A stretch of 64,000 nt of DNA from Aegilops tauschii subsp. strangulata (lineage: Eukaryota; Streptophyta; Magnoliopsida; Poales; Poaceae): positions 139,201,207-139,265,206 of the forward strand of contig NC_053037.3 of NCBI RefSeq assembly GCF_002575655.3, given 5' to 3'. This document shows positions 45,501 to 56,978 of this stretch, piece after piece. The translations under genes were made by a program, and so were the position numbers. Under the pieces are notes generated by a model that made no database searches, was not told the DNA's origin, and saw nothing but the letters and a program-made list of their open reading frames with translations. Every line of letters begins with the position of its first letter. Position 1 is the stretch's first letter.

Positions 45501-45805
45501 TACCCCTCGCAGAGGGTGACGAAGTCGGAGAGCTGGACGATGGCGCCGGCGCCAAGATGATGCGGCTAGAGCCCGAAGAACTCCAGGAACACGCGGAAGA
45601 AGGTGCTCACCGGCAGCCCGAACCCGCGCTCGAAGTGCGTGAGGAAGACCACGCGCTCCTGCCCCTCGGGCCGAGGCCTCTGCTCGCCGCGCGGCAGGCG
45701 GACGCCGACATCCGTCTCCCGTGGCAGGCGCCGCGTCGCCCGGAGTTGGGTGATGTCCTCGGAGGTGACATTCGAGCCCATCCAGGAGCCCGATGGCAGC
45801 GACAT
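42561..45805 (-). pseudogene. T2 antisense gene: damaged Transposase_28-like homologue
   Basis: Minus-strand gene with start MSLPSGSWMGSNVTSED (ATG at 45805). Probable exons by GT/AG sites: 44932-45805, 44734-44817, 44445-44648, 43485-44358, 43238-43343 and 42561-43097. The first exon matches the T1 protein core (HFERGFGLP, FFRVFLEFFGL, LCEGYLGVEP). The sixth exon is a coiled coil (LEAEVGLLKAEAAKVAEAQ). It is broken by TAG at 45566-45568 and 43000-43002 and a frameshift near 45068. The C-terminal exon found in T1 is absent: a deletion has joined the last donor site region to the pol 3' end. Exon limits are estimates. Confidence 0.65.
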
Positions 45806-45952
45806 GATCGAAGAAGAAGAAGGAAGATGGACGGCAAAGGAGTTCTGCTTGGAGCAGCGGGCGCCGCAGTGCGTCAGTTGCAAAGAGCGGAGCGAGAGCA
45901 AAGGGATAGGATGGCGCGAGCGAGAATAATGTCCGCTGCCCCCCTGCCCCCC

Positions 45953-45962
45953 GATTTATAAC
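45953..45962 (-). promoter_or_regulatory. TATA box of the T2 antisense gene
   Basis: GTTATAAATC on the minus strand, about 150 bases before the start codon at 45805. The leader between is C/T-rich and contains CTTCTTCTTCTTCG just before the ATG. The layout matches the T1 antisense promoter. Confidence 0.55.
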
Positions 45963-46398
45963 CCTCGGTTTGAACATGGGGAAGTGGGGAAGTGGGATCG
46001 TCTGCATGCGCCCGTTCCACTACCCCGCAATAAGTGCGCACGTACACGCGCAGTAACTGCCCGGGGAAGAGCAATCGGCCCCCGGACGCCGCAATAAATC
46101 CGCGCGCTTGGGCCGAGGGTGCGCGGCGGTGGGCCCCAGCCCATCGCCCGGTCCCGTCACGCGCGTGGCCTGGCAGGCCCCTCCGACTTCTGGGCGCCAT
46201 GTGGCGGCCGCGCAGAGCCCGAAGGATTGCCCCAAGATTCGGCGGGCTTCTCGGTCCCCGCCACGGCCGGGATGCCACGATCCAGTTTCCGAGAAAACCG
46301 ACACACAGTGGGTGTTGCCGGACCCGACGCTCGCAGATCCACCTTGCTTAAGGGGGAAACTGCGAAGGCCCACTCATCCGAAGACGGCGGACCTTCAC
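45963..46398. other. T2 stretch between the antisense promoter and the 3' LTR
   Basis: GC-rich, about 0.44 kb, with composition-driven frames on both strands and no recognisable protein. It probably carries upstream promoter sequence of the antisense gene. Confidence 0.5.
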
Positions 46399-46413
46399 AG
46401 CTTTGGGGACTAC
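46399..46413 (+). other. T2 polypurine tract
   Basis: AGCTTTGGGGACTAC, adjoining the 3' LTR start. The G-run before the LTR is the expected plus-strand primer. Confidence 0.6.
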
Positions 46414-47402
46414 TGTCGGGGAGATGGACCCCGGGCAGGCAACGGAACCCGGATCCTCTTAAAAAATAACGGGGCTGGCACCGCCCTCAATACCGGCGCG
46501 CGCTTGGCCGGGTCGCTCGACCCGGCCAAGCCCCGCAAGCCGGCCAGACTAGCCAACCCAGCAAGATGCGTCGACTCGGCCTCAACAACTAGCGCAAGAC
46601 AGCCGGACCCGGCACGGCCGAAGCCTCCTCAACAAGCCAGCGCCACACATGGCGTGCAACGCAAACCAGCCGTGGGTCAACTCCCATCCCATCCAGGCCG
46701 TATGATGGGGACGAGACTTCAATCAACGATGACCGAGGCAACAGTGCCCCGCCCATGCCTCTGGTCAGCAAGAACGAGGCAACAGTGCCCCTCACCTACC
46801 CGCTGACCGGGGCCGGCGTGGCTACAGTGCCCCCGCCCTCACCGCTGACGAGAGCAAGCGGCAACCTGACGGAGAGCACTGTACGTGACTCGACTCGGAC
46901 ACGCCCTGACGATCGACAAGACGGCGCACAGTCCCCCTAGGCATGCGGGGCCCGCACCTAGGGGAACCCGGCGAACCACAAGCCCTCAGCGGGACTCAGC
47001 CCGGGACCCCGGACACCGACAATACGGACCCACCAACTTGTAACATTACCATTGTACCCCGGGGGTTGGACTATAAAACCCCCCGGGAGCCCACGATCAT
47101 GACGACGAGGAGAAAGCGAGAGGTCTAGCCACAAAACAGCAACACTGGGGAGAAGGAGCAGCCCAAGCCTTGGCCAGCTTCCTTCCTCCTCCATACAGCT
47201 CCAGGAGCAACAATGTTCTATCGATCATCCAACTACACTCGGCAGGACTAGGGGTATTATCTCTCCGGAGAGCCCCGAACCTGGGTATGTCCGGCGTCCC
47301 ACGCCCGCTCATGCCAACCTCGCCTCTGGAGCCCACCAGTGCCCTCGAGCCTCCTCCTCTCTTTAGCCATCCCTTGGATTCTGCCGTGCGCCCACCACGA
47401 CA
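46414..47402 (+). repeat. T2 3' LTR, 989 bp
   Basis: Begins TGTCGGGGAGATGGACCCC and ends CCACCACGACA. Close match to the 5' LTR with a few substitutions and short indels. Confidence 0.94.
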
Positions 47403-47728
47403 GTATAGTAGCACATGATTTTATTGTTAAGAATAGGGAAAAGGCGCTTAAGTACAAACTGTTATTTGATAAAAATCACCCTGAGACTATTACCTTGCCT
47501 GCTCCTTCCCTGTTTGACTTATCTGCAGGCAAGTATCTCGTTCCGCTGGCGGCCATCCACGCCTACCGGAACCCTACATCAGCTACAGAGCCAGAGCCGG
47601 AACCACAATTTGATCCTTCACGACAGTCTGATTACCAGTGGGATCCGGAGGTGATTGCCAACCAGTGGCAATCCGAGGCTTCTTCACAGTACGACCCCAA
47701 CTATAACTTTGGATATCCGCCAGGCTAG
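47403..47728 (+). pseudogene. S internal ORF (ATHILA ORF1-like), 3' part
   Basis: After the duplicated target (47403-47407) the frame continues from GTA at 47408 (VAHDFIVKNREKALKYK) to a stop at 47726-47728. It is hydrophilic and ends in an acidic, Pro/Gln/Tyr-rich tail. Codon phase matches the 5' part at 35364, so the ORF of about 361 codons was open when T2 landed. Confidence 0.78.
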
Positions 47729-47760
47729 CCGTGGCAATAGACCAACTTAGGCCAAAGGCC

Positions 47761-47776
47761 TAAGCTTGGGGGAGTA
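47761..47776 (+). other. Internal polypurine-tract copy in S
   Basis: TAAGCTTGGGGGAGTA repeats the first 15 bases of the terminal tract at 58288-58302. It lies just after the internal ORF, about 2.0 kb before the terminal copy once C1 is removed. Confidence 0.65.
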
Positions 47777-48459
47777 CGTATTTCTCACCGATATTACATT
47801 TATGTTCACACACTCATTGCTAGTTGTCGGTGCTCATACTTTTTCATTGTAATATCCATGCTAGTTTATTTTCCTTTTTATGCTTTCTTCTTGTGTGTTT
47901 GAAAAACCTTAAGAAAAAACAAAAAAAAAGTAGTTGTAGCATTTAGCTAGTTTACTTTCTTGCTTGTAGTAGTAATTAAAAAGAAAACCCAAAAATATTT
48001 CCTGTTCTTCTTTTGCTTGTTGGGAGCTTTCCCATGTAAATAGTTTTATTTTTTTTCTTTTCCTTGGGGGTCGATAGGAGAAGACCATTATGAAATTGTT
48101 GAAGTGGCTCTTATATGCATTATTGTTGATTTAACCAAGAGCCCATATTACCTTGTCTTCTCCTGTTTATTGAATGTTTGCAGATTCCAGCTTACTCCAA
48201 TGCACGTGCACTATTATTATTATTCACATTGTTCGGTCGTGCAAGTGAAAGGCAATTATGACGATATATGATGAATTGATTGAGATGAGAGAAGCTGGTA
48301 TCAACTCGACCTAACTTGTTTTTGTAAATATGATTAGTTCATCGTTCCTGATTCAGCTTATTATGAATAAACATGTTTGCAATGACAATTAGAGATTATA
48401 GTTACTTATGTCATGCTTAATTAGCTAGGAGTTTATAATGGTTTACCTTGTGTGCCAAC
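47777..48459 (+). other. S 3' non-coding region, first part
   Basis: AT-rich, with A-runs and T-runs near 47910-48060. No frame of interest. Ends with the target copy CCAAC (48455-48459) of C1. Confidence 0.7.
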
Positions 48460-50187
48460 TGTTGGGGAACGTGGTAATTTCAAAAATTTCCTACGCACAC
48501 GCAAGATCATGGTGATGCATAGCAACGAGAGGGAAGAGTGTTGTCCACGTACCCTCGTAGACCAAAAGCGGAAGCGTTAGCACAACGCGGTTGATGTAGT
48601 CGTACGTCTTCACGATCCGACCGATCAAGTACCGAACGCACGGCACCTCCGAGTTCAGCACACGTTCAGCCCGATGAGTCCTTCGAACTCCGATCCAGCC
48701 GAGTGTTGAGGGAGAGTTTCGTCAGCACGACGGCGTGCTGACGACGATGATGTTCTACCGACGCAGGGCTTCGCCTAAGCACCGCTACAGTATTATCGAG
48801 GTGGACTATGATGGAGGGGGGCACCGCACACGGCTAAAAGATCAAACGATCAATTGTTGTGTCTATGGGGTGCCCCTGGCCACGTATATAAAGGAGTGGA
48901 GGAGGGGGGAGACGGCCGGCCCCTATGCCGCGCCCTGGAGGAGTCCTACTCCCACCGGGAGTAGGATTCCCCCCCTTCCAAGTAGTAGGAGTAGGAGTCA
49001 AGGAAAGGGAAGAGGGAAGAGAAGGAAGGAGGGGGCACCGCCCCTCCCCCTAGTCCAATTCGGACTAGTCAATGGGGGGGCGCGCGGCCTGCCTCTCCCT
49101 CTCCCCTAAAGCCCAATAAGGCCCATATAATTCTTCCCCCGTATTCCCGTAACTCCCCGGTACTCCGAAAAATACCCGAACCACTCAGAACCTTTCCGAT
49201 GTCCGAATATAGTCGTCCAATATATCGATCTTTACGTCTCGACCGTTTCGAGACTCCTCGTCATGTCCCTGATCTCATCCGGGACTCCGAACTACCTTCG
49301 GTACATCAAATCACATAAATTCATAATATAACCGTCATCGAACTTTAAGCGTGCGGACCCTACGGGTTCGAGAAATATGTAGACATGACCGAGACACGTC
49401 TCCGGTCAATAACCAATAGCGGAACCTGGATGCTCATATTGGCTCCCACATATTCTACGAAGATCTTTATCGGTCAAACCGCATAACAACATACGTTGTT
49501 CCCTTTGTCATCGGTATGTTGCTTGTCTGAGATTCGATCGTCGGTATCTCAATACCTAGTTCAATCTCGTTACCGGCAAGTCTCATTACTCGTTCCGTAA
49601 TACATCATCCCACAACTAACTCATTAGCTGCAATGCTTGCAAGGCTTATAGTGATGTGCATTACCGAGTGGGCCCAGAGATACCTCTCCGACAATCGGAG
49701 TGACAAATCCTAATCTCGAAATACGCCAACCCAACAAGTACCTTCGGAGACACCTGTAGAGCACCTTTATAATCACTCAGTTACGTTGTGACGTTTGGTA
49801 GCACACAAAGTGTTCCTCCGGTAAACGGGAGTTGCATAATCTCATAGTCATAGGAACATGTATAAGTCATGAAGAAAGCAATAGCAACATACTAAACGAT
49901 CGACTGCTAAGCTAACGGAATGGGTCAAGTCAACCACATCATTCTCCTAATGATATGATCCCGTTAATCAAATAACAACTCTTTGTCCATGGTTAGGAAA
50001 CATAACCATCTTTGATTAACGAGCTAGTCAAGTAGAGGCATACTAGTGACACTCTGTTTGTCTATGTATTCACACATGTATTATGTTTCCGGTTAATACA
50101 ATTCTAGCATGAATAATAAACATTTATCATGATATAAGGAAATAAATAATAACTTTATTATTGCCTCTAGGGCATATTTTTCCTTCA
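48460..50187 (-). repeat. C1 3' LTR (left), 1728 bp
   Basis: On the plus strand runs TGTTGGGGAACG...CCTTCA. It contains a TATA-like TTTATATAC on the minus strand near 48886-48894 and a hairpin TCCTACTCCC-acc-GGGAGTAGGA at 48944-48966. Confidence 0.94.
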
Positions 50188-50202
50188 GTCTCCCACTTGC
50201 AC
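50188..50202 (-). other. C1 polypurine tract
   Basis: GTGCAAGTGGGAGAC on the minus strand, touching the 3' LTR. Confidence 0.7.
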
Positions 50203-51724
50203 TAGAGTCAATAATCTAGTTCACATCACCATGTGATTTAATACCAATAGTTCACATCACCATGTGATTAACACCCATAGTTCACATCGTCATGTGACCA
50301 ACACCCAAAGGGTTTACTAGAGTCAATAATCCAGTTCACATCGCTATGTGATTTAACACCCAAAGAGTACTAAGGTGTGATCATGTTTTGCTTGTGAGAG
50401 AAGTTTAGTCAACGGGTCTGCCACATTCAGATCCATATGTATTTTGCAAATTTCTATGTCAACAATGCTCTGCACGGAGCTACTCTAGCTAATTGCTCCC
50501 ACTTTCAATATGTATCCAGATTGAGACTTAGAGTCATCTAGATCAGTGTCAAAATTTGCATCAACGTTACCCTTTACGACGAACCTTTTTGTCACCTCCA
50601 TAATTGAGAAACATATCCTTATTCCACTAAGGATAATTTTGACCGCTGTCCAGTGATCTACTCCTAGATCACTATTGTACTCCCTTGCCAAAGTCAGTGT
50701 AGGGTATACAATAGATCTGGTACACAGCATGGCATACTTTATAAAACCTATGGCCAAGGCATAGGGAATGACTTTCATTCTCTTTCTATCTTCTGCCGTG
50801 GTCGGGCTTTGAGTCTTACTCAATTTCACACCTTGTAACACAGGCAAGAACTCTTTCTTTGACTGTTCCATTTTGAACTACTTCAAAATCTTGTCAACGT
50901 ATGTACTCATTGAAAAAACTTATCAAGCGTCTTGATCTATCTCTATAGATCTTGATGCTCAATATGTAAGCAGCTTCTCCAAGGTCTTTCTTTGAAAAAC
51001 TCCTTTCAAACACTCCTTTATGCTTTGCAGAATAATTCTACATTATTTCCGATCAACAATATGTCATACACATATACTTATCAGAAATGTTGTAGTGCTC
51101 CCACTCACTTTCTTGTAAATACAGGCTTCACCGCAAGTCTGTATAAAACTATATCCTTTGATCAACTTATCAAAGCGTATATTCCAACTCCGAGATGCTT
51201 GCACCAGTCCATAGATGGATCGCTGGAGCTTGCATATTTTGTTAGCACCTTTAGGATTGACAAAACCTTCTGGTTGCATCATATACAACTCTTGTTTAAT
51301 AAATCCATTAAGGAATGCAGTTTTGTTTATCCATTTGCCAGATTTCATAAAATGCGTCAATTGCTAACATGATTCGGACAGACTTAAGCATAGATACGAG
51401 TGAGAAACTCTCATCGTAGTCAACACCTTGAACTTGTCGAAAACCTTTTGCGACAATTCTAGCTTTGTAGATAGTAACACTACTATCAGCGTCTGTCGTC
51501 CTCTTGAAGATCCATTTAATCTCAATGGCTCGCCGATCATTGGGCAAGTCAACCAAAGTCCATACTTTGTTCTCATACATGGATCTCATCTCAGATTTCA
51601 TGGCCTCAAGCCATTTCGCGGAATCTGGGCTCATCATCGCTTCCTCATAGTTCGTAGGTTCGTCATGGTCAAGTAACATGACCTCCAGAACAGGATTACC
51701 GTACCACTCTGGTGTGGATCTCAC
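50203..51724 (-). pseudogene. C1 reverse transcriptase and RNase H remnants
   Basis: Copia RT in fragments: MKSEMRSMYENKVWTLVDLP, IYKARIVAKGFRQVQGVDYDE (51724-51308), then LNGFIKQELYMMQPEGF and KLQRSIYGLVQASRSWN (51360-51064). RNase H remnants (LTLAREYNSDLGVDHW, DANFDTDLDDSKSQSGY) are at 50871-50485. The frames differ, so there are several indels. I could not find a clean YVDD segment. The region 50203-50484 is non-coding, with a short repeated CACATCACCATGTGATT motif. Confidence 0.8.
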
Positions 51725-52938
51725 TCTGGTTTACCTACGAGGTTCGGTAGTAACTTGATCTGAAGTTACATGATCACCATCATTAGCTTCGTCACTAATT
51801 GGTGTAGTAGTCACAGGAACAGATTTCTGTGATGAACTACTTTCCAATAAGGGAGCAGGTACAGTTACCTCATCAAGTTCTACTTTCCTCCCACTCACTT
51901 CTTTCGAGAGAAACTCCTTCTCTAGAAAGGATACATTCTCAGCAACGAATATCTTGCCTTCGGATCTGTGATAGAAGGTGTACCCAACATTTTCTTTTGG
52001 GTATCCTATGAAGACGCACTTCTCCGATTTGGGTTTTGAGCTTATCAGGTTGAAACTTTTTCACATAAGCATTGCAACCTCAAACTTTAAGAAACGACAG
52101 CTTAGGTTTCTGGCCAAACCATAGTTCATACGGTGTCGTCTCAACGGATTTAGATGGTGCCCTAAAACGTGAATGCAGCTGTCTCTAATGCATAACCCCA
52201 AAACGATAGTGGTAGATCGGTAAGAGACATCATAGATCGCACCATATCTACACTGTGGTGTTCCAGGTGGCGTGAGTAGTGAAACTATTTCACATTGTTT
52301 TAACTGAAGGCCAAACTCGTAACTCAAATATTTTACTTCTGCGATCATATCGTAGAAACTTTTATTTTCTTGTTACGATGATTCTCCACTTCACTCTGAA
52401 ATTCTTTGAACTTTTCAAATGTTTCAGACTTGTTCATCAAGTAGATATACCCATATCTGCTCAAATCATCTGTGAAGGTCAGAAAATAACGATACTTGCC
52501 GTGAGCCTTAACACTCATCGGACCGCATACATCAGTATGTATTATTTCCAATAAGTCAGTTGCTCGCTCCATTGTTCCGGAGAACGGAGTCTTAGTCATC
52601 TTGCCCATGAGGCATGGTTCGCAAGCATCAAGTGATTCATAATCAAGTGATTCCAAAAGTCCATCAGCATGGAGTTTCTTCATGCGCTTTACACCAATAT
52701 GACCTAAACGGTAGTGCCACAAATAAGTTGCACTATCATTATTAACTCTGCATTTTTTGGCTTCAATATTATGAAAATGTGTATCACCACGATCGAGATC
52801 CAACAAACCATTTTCATTGGGTGTATGACCATAGAAGCTTTTATTCATGTAAACAAAACAACAATTATTCTCTAACTTACATGAATAACCGTATTGCAAT
52901 AAACATGATCCAATCATATTCATGCTCAACGCAAACAC
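51725..52938 (-). pseudogene. C1 integrase remnants
   Basis: The N-terminal zinc region (LWHYRLGHIGVKRMKKLH ... CEPCLMGKM) and start of the core (HTDVCGPMSV, LTFTDDLSRYGYIY) are open at 52938-52345. After that frames change. The second catalytic block, SDRGGEYLS in C2, is altered here (AEVKYLSYEF near 52340), and the block with the Glu is replaced by unrelated residues, so the enzyme is dead. The linker between integrase and RT (51725-52060) shows only short pieces. Confidence 0.8.
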
Positions 52939-52965
52939 TAAATAACATTTATTTTAGGTTCAACA

Positions 52966-53976
52966 CTAATCCCAAAAGTATAGGGAGTGTGCGATGATGA
53001 TCATATCAATCTTGGAACCACTTCCAATACACATCGTCACTTCACCCTTAACTAGTTTATGTTCATTCTGCAACTCCCGTTTCGAGTTACTACTCTTAGC
53101 AACTGAACCAGTATCAAATATCGAGGGGTTGCTATAAACACTAGTAAAGTACACATCAATAACATGTATATCAAATATAGCTTTGTTCACTTTACCATCC
53201 TTCTTATCCACCAAATACTTGGGGCAGTTCCCCTTCCAGTGACCAGTCCCTTTGCAGTAGAAGCACTTAGTCTCAAGCTTAGGTCCAGACTTGGGCTTCT
53301 TCACTTGAGCAGAAACTTGCTTGCCGTTCAACATGAAGTTCCCTTTCTTTCCCTTTGCCCTTTTCTTGAAACTAGTGATCTTGTTAATCATCAACACTTG
53401 ATGCTCTTTTTTGATTTCTGATTTCATCATCATGAAAAGCTCGGGAATCGTTTACGTTATCCCTTGCATACTATAGTTCATCACAAAGTTCTACTAACTT
53501 GGTGATGGTGACTAGAGAATTATGTCAGTCACTATCTTATCTGGAAGATTAACTCCCACTTGATTCAAGCGATTGTAGTACCCAGACAATCTGAGCACAC
53601 GCTCACTGCTTGAGCTATTCTCCTCCATCTTTTAGCTATAGAACTTGTTGGAGACTTCATATCTCTCAACTCGGGTATTTGCTTAAAATATTAACTTCAA
53701 CTCCTAGAACATCTCATATGGTCCATGATGTTCAAAACATCTTTGAAGTCCTGATTCTAAGCCGTTAAGCATGGTGCACTAAACTATCAAGTAGTCATCA
53801 TATTGAGCTAGCCAAACATTCATAATGTCTGCATCTGCTCCTACAATAGGTCTATCACCTAGCGGTGCATCAAGGACATAATTCTTCTGTGCAGCAATGA
53901 GGATAAACCTCAGATCACAGATCCAATCCCCATCATTGCTACTAACATCTTTCAACTTAGTTTTCTCTAGGAACAT
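52966..53976 (-). pseudogene. C1 gag
   Basis: The start MFLEKTKLKDVSSNDGDW is at 53976. The N-terminal part to 53779 is open. The middle (53440-53780) is broken by indels and stops. The C-terminal part at 53433 downward holds the zinc knuckle CFYCKGTGHWKGNCPKY and the KKEHQVLMINKITSFKK segment. Confidence 0.78.
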
Positions 53977-55228
53977 ATAAAAATTAAATGGGGAGCAACA
54001 TCGTGAGCTATTGATTTACAACATAGATATGCTAATACTACCAGGACTAAGTTCATGATAAATTAAAGTTCAATTAATCATATTACTTAAGAACTCCCAC
54101 TTAGATAGACATCCCTCTAATCCTCTAAGTGATCACGTGATCCAAATCAACTAAACCATAACCGATCATCACGTGAAATGGAGTAGCTTTCAATGGTGAA
54201 CATCACTATGTTGATCATATCTACTATATGATTCACGCTTGACCTTTCGGTCTCAGTGTTCCGAGGCCATATCTGCATATGCTAGGCTCGTCAAGTTTAA
54301 CCTGAGTATTCTGCGTGTGCAAAACTGGCTTGCACCCGTTGTATATGGACGTAGAGCTTATCACACCCGATCATCACGTGGTGTCTGGGCACGATGAACT
54401 TTGGCAACGGTGCATACTCAGGGAGAACACTTTTATCTTGAAATTTAGTGACAGGTCATCTTATAATGCTACCGTCAATCAAAGCAAAATAAGATGCATA
54501 AAAGATAATAATCACATGCAATCAATATAAGTGATATGATATGGCCATCATCATCTTGTGCTTGTGATCTCCATCTCCGAAGCACCGTCATGATCACCAT
54601 CGTCACCGGCACGACACCTTGATCTCCATCGTAGCATCGTTGTCATCTCGCCAATCTTATGCTTCTACGACTATCGCCACCGCTTAGTGATAAAGTAAAG
54701 CATTACAGGGCGATTGCATTGCATACAATAAAGCGACAACCATATGGCTCCTGCCAGTTGCCGATAACTCGGTTACAAAACATGATCATCTCATACAATA
54801 AAATTTAGCATCATGCTTTAACCATATCACATCACAACATGCCCTGCAAAAACAAGTTAGACGTCCTCTACTTTGTTGTTGCAAGTTTTACGTGGCTGCT
54901 ACGGGCTGAGCAAGAACCGTTCTTACCTACGCATCAAAACCACAACGATAGTTTGTCAAGTTGGTGCTGTTTTAACCTTCGCAAGGACCGGGCGTAGCCA
55001 CACTTGGTTCAACTAAAGTTGGAGAAACTGACACCCGCCAGCCACATGTGTGCAAAGCACGTCGGTAGAACCAGTCTCGCGTAAGCGTACACGTAATGTC
55101 GGTCCAGGCCGCTTCATCCAACAATACCGCCGAACCAAAGTATGACATGCTGGTAAGCAGTATGCATGACTTATATCGCCCACAACTCACTTGTGTTCTA
55201 CTCGTGCATATGACATCTACGCATAAAA
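53977..55228 (-). other. C1 untranslated leader
   Basis: About 1.25 kb between the primer site and gag with no convincing frame. It is alike in content to the C2 leader (62489-63735). Confidence 0.65.
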
Positions 55229-55244
55229 CCTGGCTCGGATGCCA
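55229..55244 (-). other. C1 primer binding site
   Basis: TGGCATCCGAGCCAGG on the minus strand, one base after the LTR. It is a mutated form of the initiator-tRNA site TGGTATCAGAGCCAGG. Confidence 0.7.
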
Positions 55245-55245
55245 C

Positions 55246-56973
55246 TGTTGGGGAACGTAGTAATTTCAAAAGTTTCCTACGCACACGCAAGATCATGGTG
55301 ATGCATACCAACGAGAGGGAAGAGTGTTGTCCACGTACCCTCGTAGACCGAAAGCCGAAGCGTTAGCACAACGCGGTTGATGTAGTCGTACGTCTTCACG
55401 ATCCGACCGATCAAGTACCGAACGCACGACACCTCCGAGTTCAGCACACGTTCAGCCCGATGACGTCCCTCGAACTCTGATCCAGCCGAGTGTTGAGGGA
55501 GAGTTTCGTCAGCACGACGGCGTGGTGACGATGATGATGTTCTACTGACGCAGGGCTTCGCCTAAGCACCGCTACAGTATTATCGAGGTGGACTATGGTG
55601 GAGGGGGGCACCGCACACGGCTAAAAGATCAAATGATCAATTGTTGTGTCTATGGGGTGCCCCCTGGCCATGTATATAAAGGAGTGGAGGAGGGGGAGAG
55701 GGCCGGCCCCTATGTCGCGCCCTGGAGGAGTCCTACTCCCACCGGGAGTAGGATTCCCCCCTTCCAAGTAGTAGGAGTAGGAGTCAAGGAAAGGGAAGAG
55801 GGAAGAGAAGGAAGGAGGGGGCGCCGCCCCTCCCCCTAGTCCAATTCGGACTAGTCAATGGGGGGGGCGCGCGGCCTGCCTCTCCCTCTCCCCTAAAGCC
55901 CAATAAGGCCCATATACTTCTTCCCCCGTATTCCCGTAACTCCCCGGTACTCCAAAAATACCCGAACCACTCGGAACCTTTCCGATGTCTGAATATAGTC
56001 GTCCAATATATCGATCTTTACATCTCGACCATTTCGAGAATCCTCGTCATGTCCCCGATCTCATCCGGGACTCCGAACTACCTTCGGTACATCAAATCAC
56101 ATAAATTCATAATATAACCGTCATCGAACTTTAAGCGTGCGGACCCTACGGGCTCGAGAACTATGTAGACATGACCGAGACACGTCTCCGGTCAATAACC
56201 AATAGCGGAACCTGGATGCTCATATTGGCTCCCACATATTCTACGAAGATCTTTATCGGTCAAACCGCATAACAACATACGTTGTTCCCTTTGTCATCGG
56301 TATGTTATTTGCCCGAGATTCGATCGTCCGTATCTCAATACCTAGTTCAATCTTGCTACCGGCAAGTCTCTTTACTCATTCCGTAATACATCATCCCGCA
56401 ACTAACTCATTAGCGCTGCAATGCTTGCAAGGCTTATAGTGATGTGCATTACCGAGTGGGCCCAGAGATACCTCTCCGACAATCGGAGTGACAAATCCTA
56501 ATCTCGAAATATGCCAACCCAACAAGTACCTTCGGAGACACCTGTAGAGCACCTTTATAATCACTCAGTTACGTTGTGACGTTTGGTAGCACACAAAGTG
56601 TTCCTCCGGTAAACGGGAGTTGCATAATCTCATAGTCATAGGAACATGTATAAGTCATGAAGAAAGCAGTAGCAACATACTAAACGATCGACTGCTAAGC
56701 TAACTGAATGGGTCAAGTCAATCACATCATTCTCCTAATGATATGATCCCGTTAATCAAATAACCAGTCTTTGTCCATGGTTAGGAAACATAACCATCTT
56801 TGATTAACGAGCTAGCCAAGTAGAGGCATACTACTGACACTCTGTTTGTCTATGTATTCACACATGTATTATGTTTCCGTTTAATACAATTCTAGCATGA
56901 ATAATAAACATTTATCATGATATAAGGAAATAAATAATAACTTTATTATTGCCTCTAGGGCATATTTCCTTCA
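55246..56973 (-). repeat. C1 5' LTR (right), 1728 bp
   Basis: Same length as the left LTR, with a modest number of substitutions. It carries the same hairpin at 55731-55753. Confidence 0.94.
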
Positions 56974-56978
56974 CCAAC

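Larger units (their letters stand above)
35365..47402 (+). mobile_element. T2: Tat-lineage Gypsy retrotransposon with antisense gene
   Basis: A 12.0-kb plus-strand element with LTRs at 35365-36358 and 46414-47402. The target duplication is GTATG (35360-35364) and GTATA (47403-47407), one mismatch. It has gag-pol with two RNase H segments, then an antisense multi-exon gene, as in T1. Protein similarity to T1 is clear, but LTRs and DNA differ, so it is a different family. It has high GC content relative to its host element S. Confidence 0.9.
48460..56973 (-). mobile_element. C1: Angela/WIS/BARE-like Copia retrotransposon
   Basis: Minus-strand Copia element with two 1728-bp LTRs, target duplication CCAAC (48455-48459 and 56974-56978), inserted in S. 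On the minus strand the order is primer site, gag, integrase, RT, RNase H, polypurine tract; integrase before RT defines Copia. Coding parts are heavily degraded although the LTRs have identical length. LTR start TGAAGGAAATATGCCC and end CGTTCCCCAACA are of the Angela type (recognised from memory). Confidence 0.9.

Noticed and set aside
45417..46806. Several overlapping frames across the T2 antisense promoter and 3' LTR
   Set aside because: They cross an LTR boundary and differ in frame from the supported exons; GC-rich shadows.
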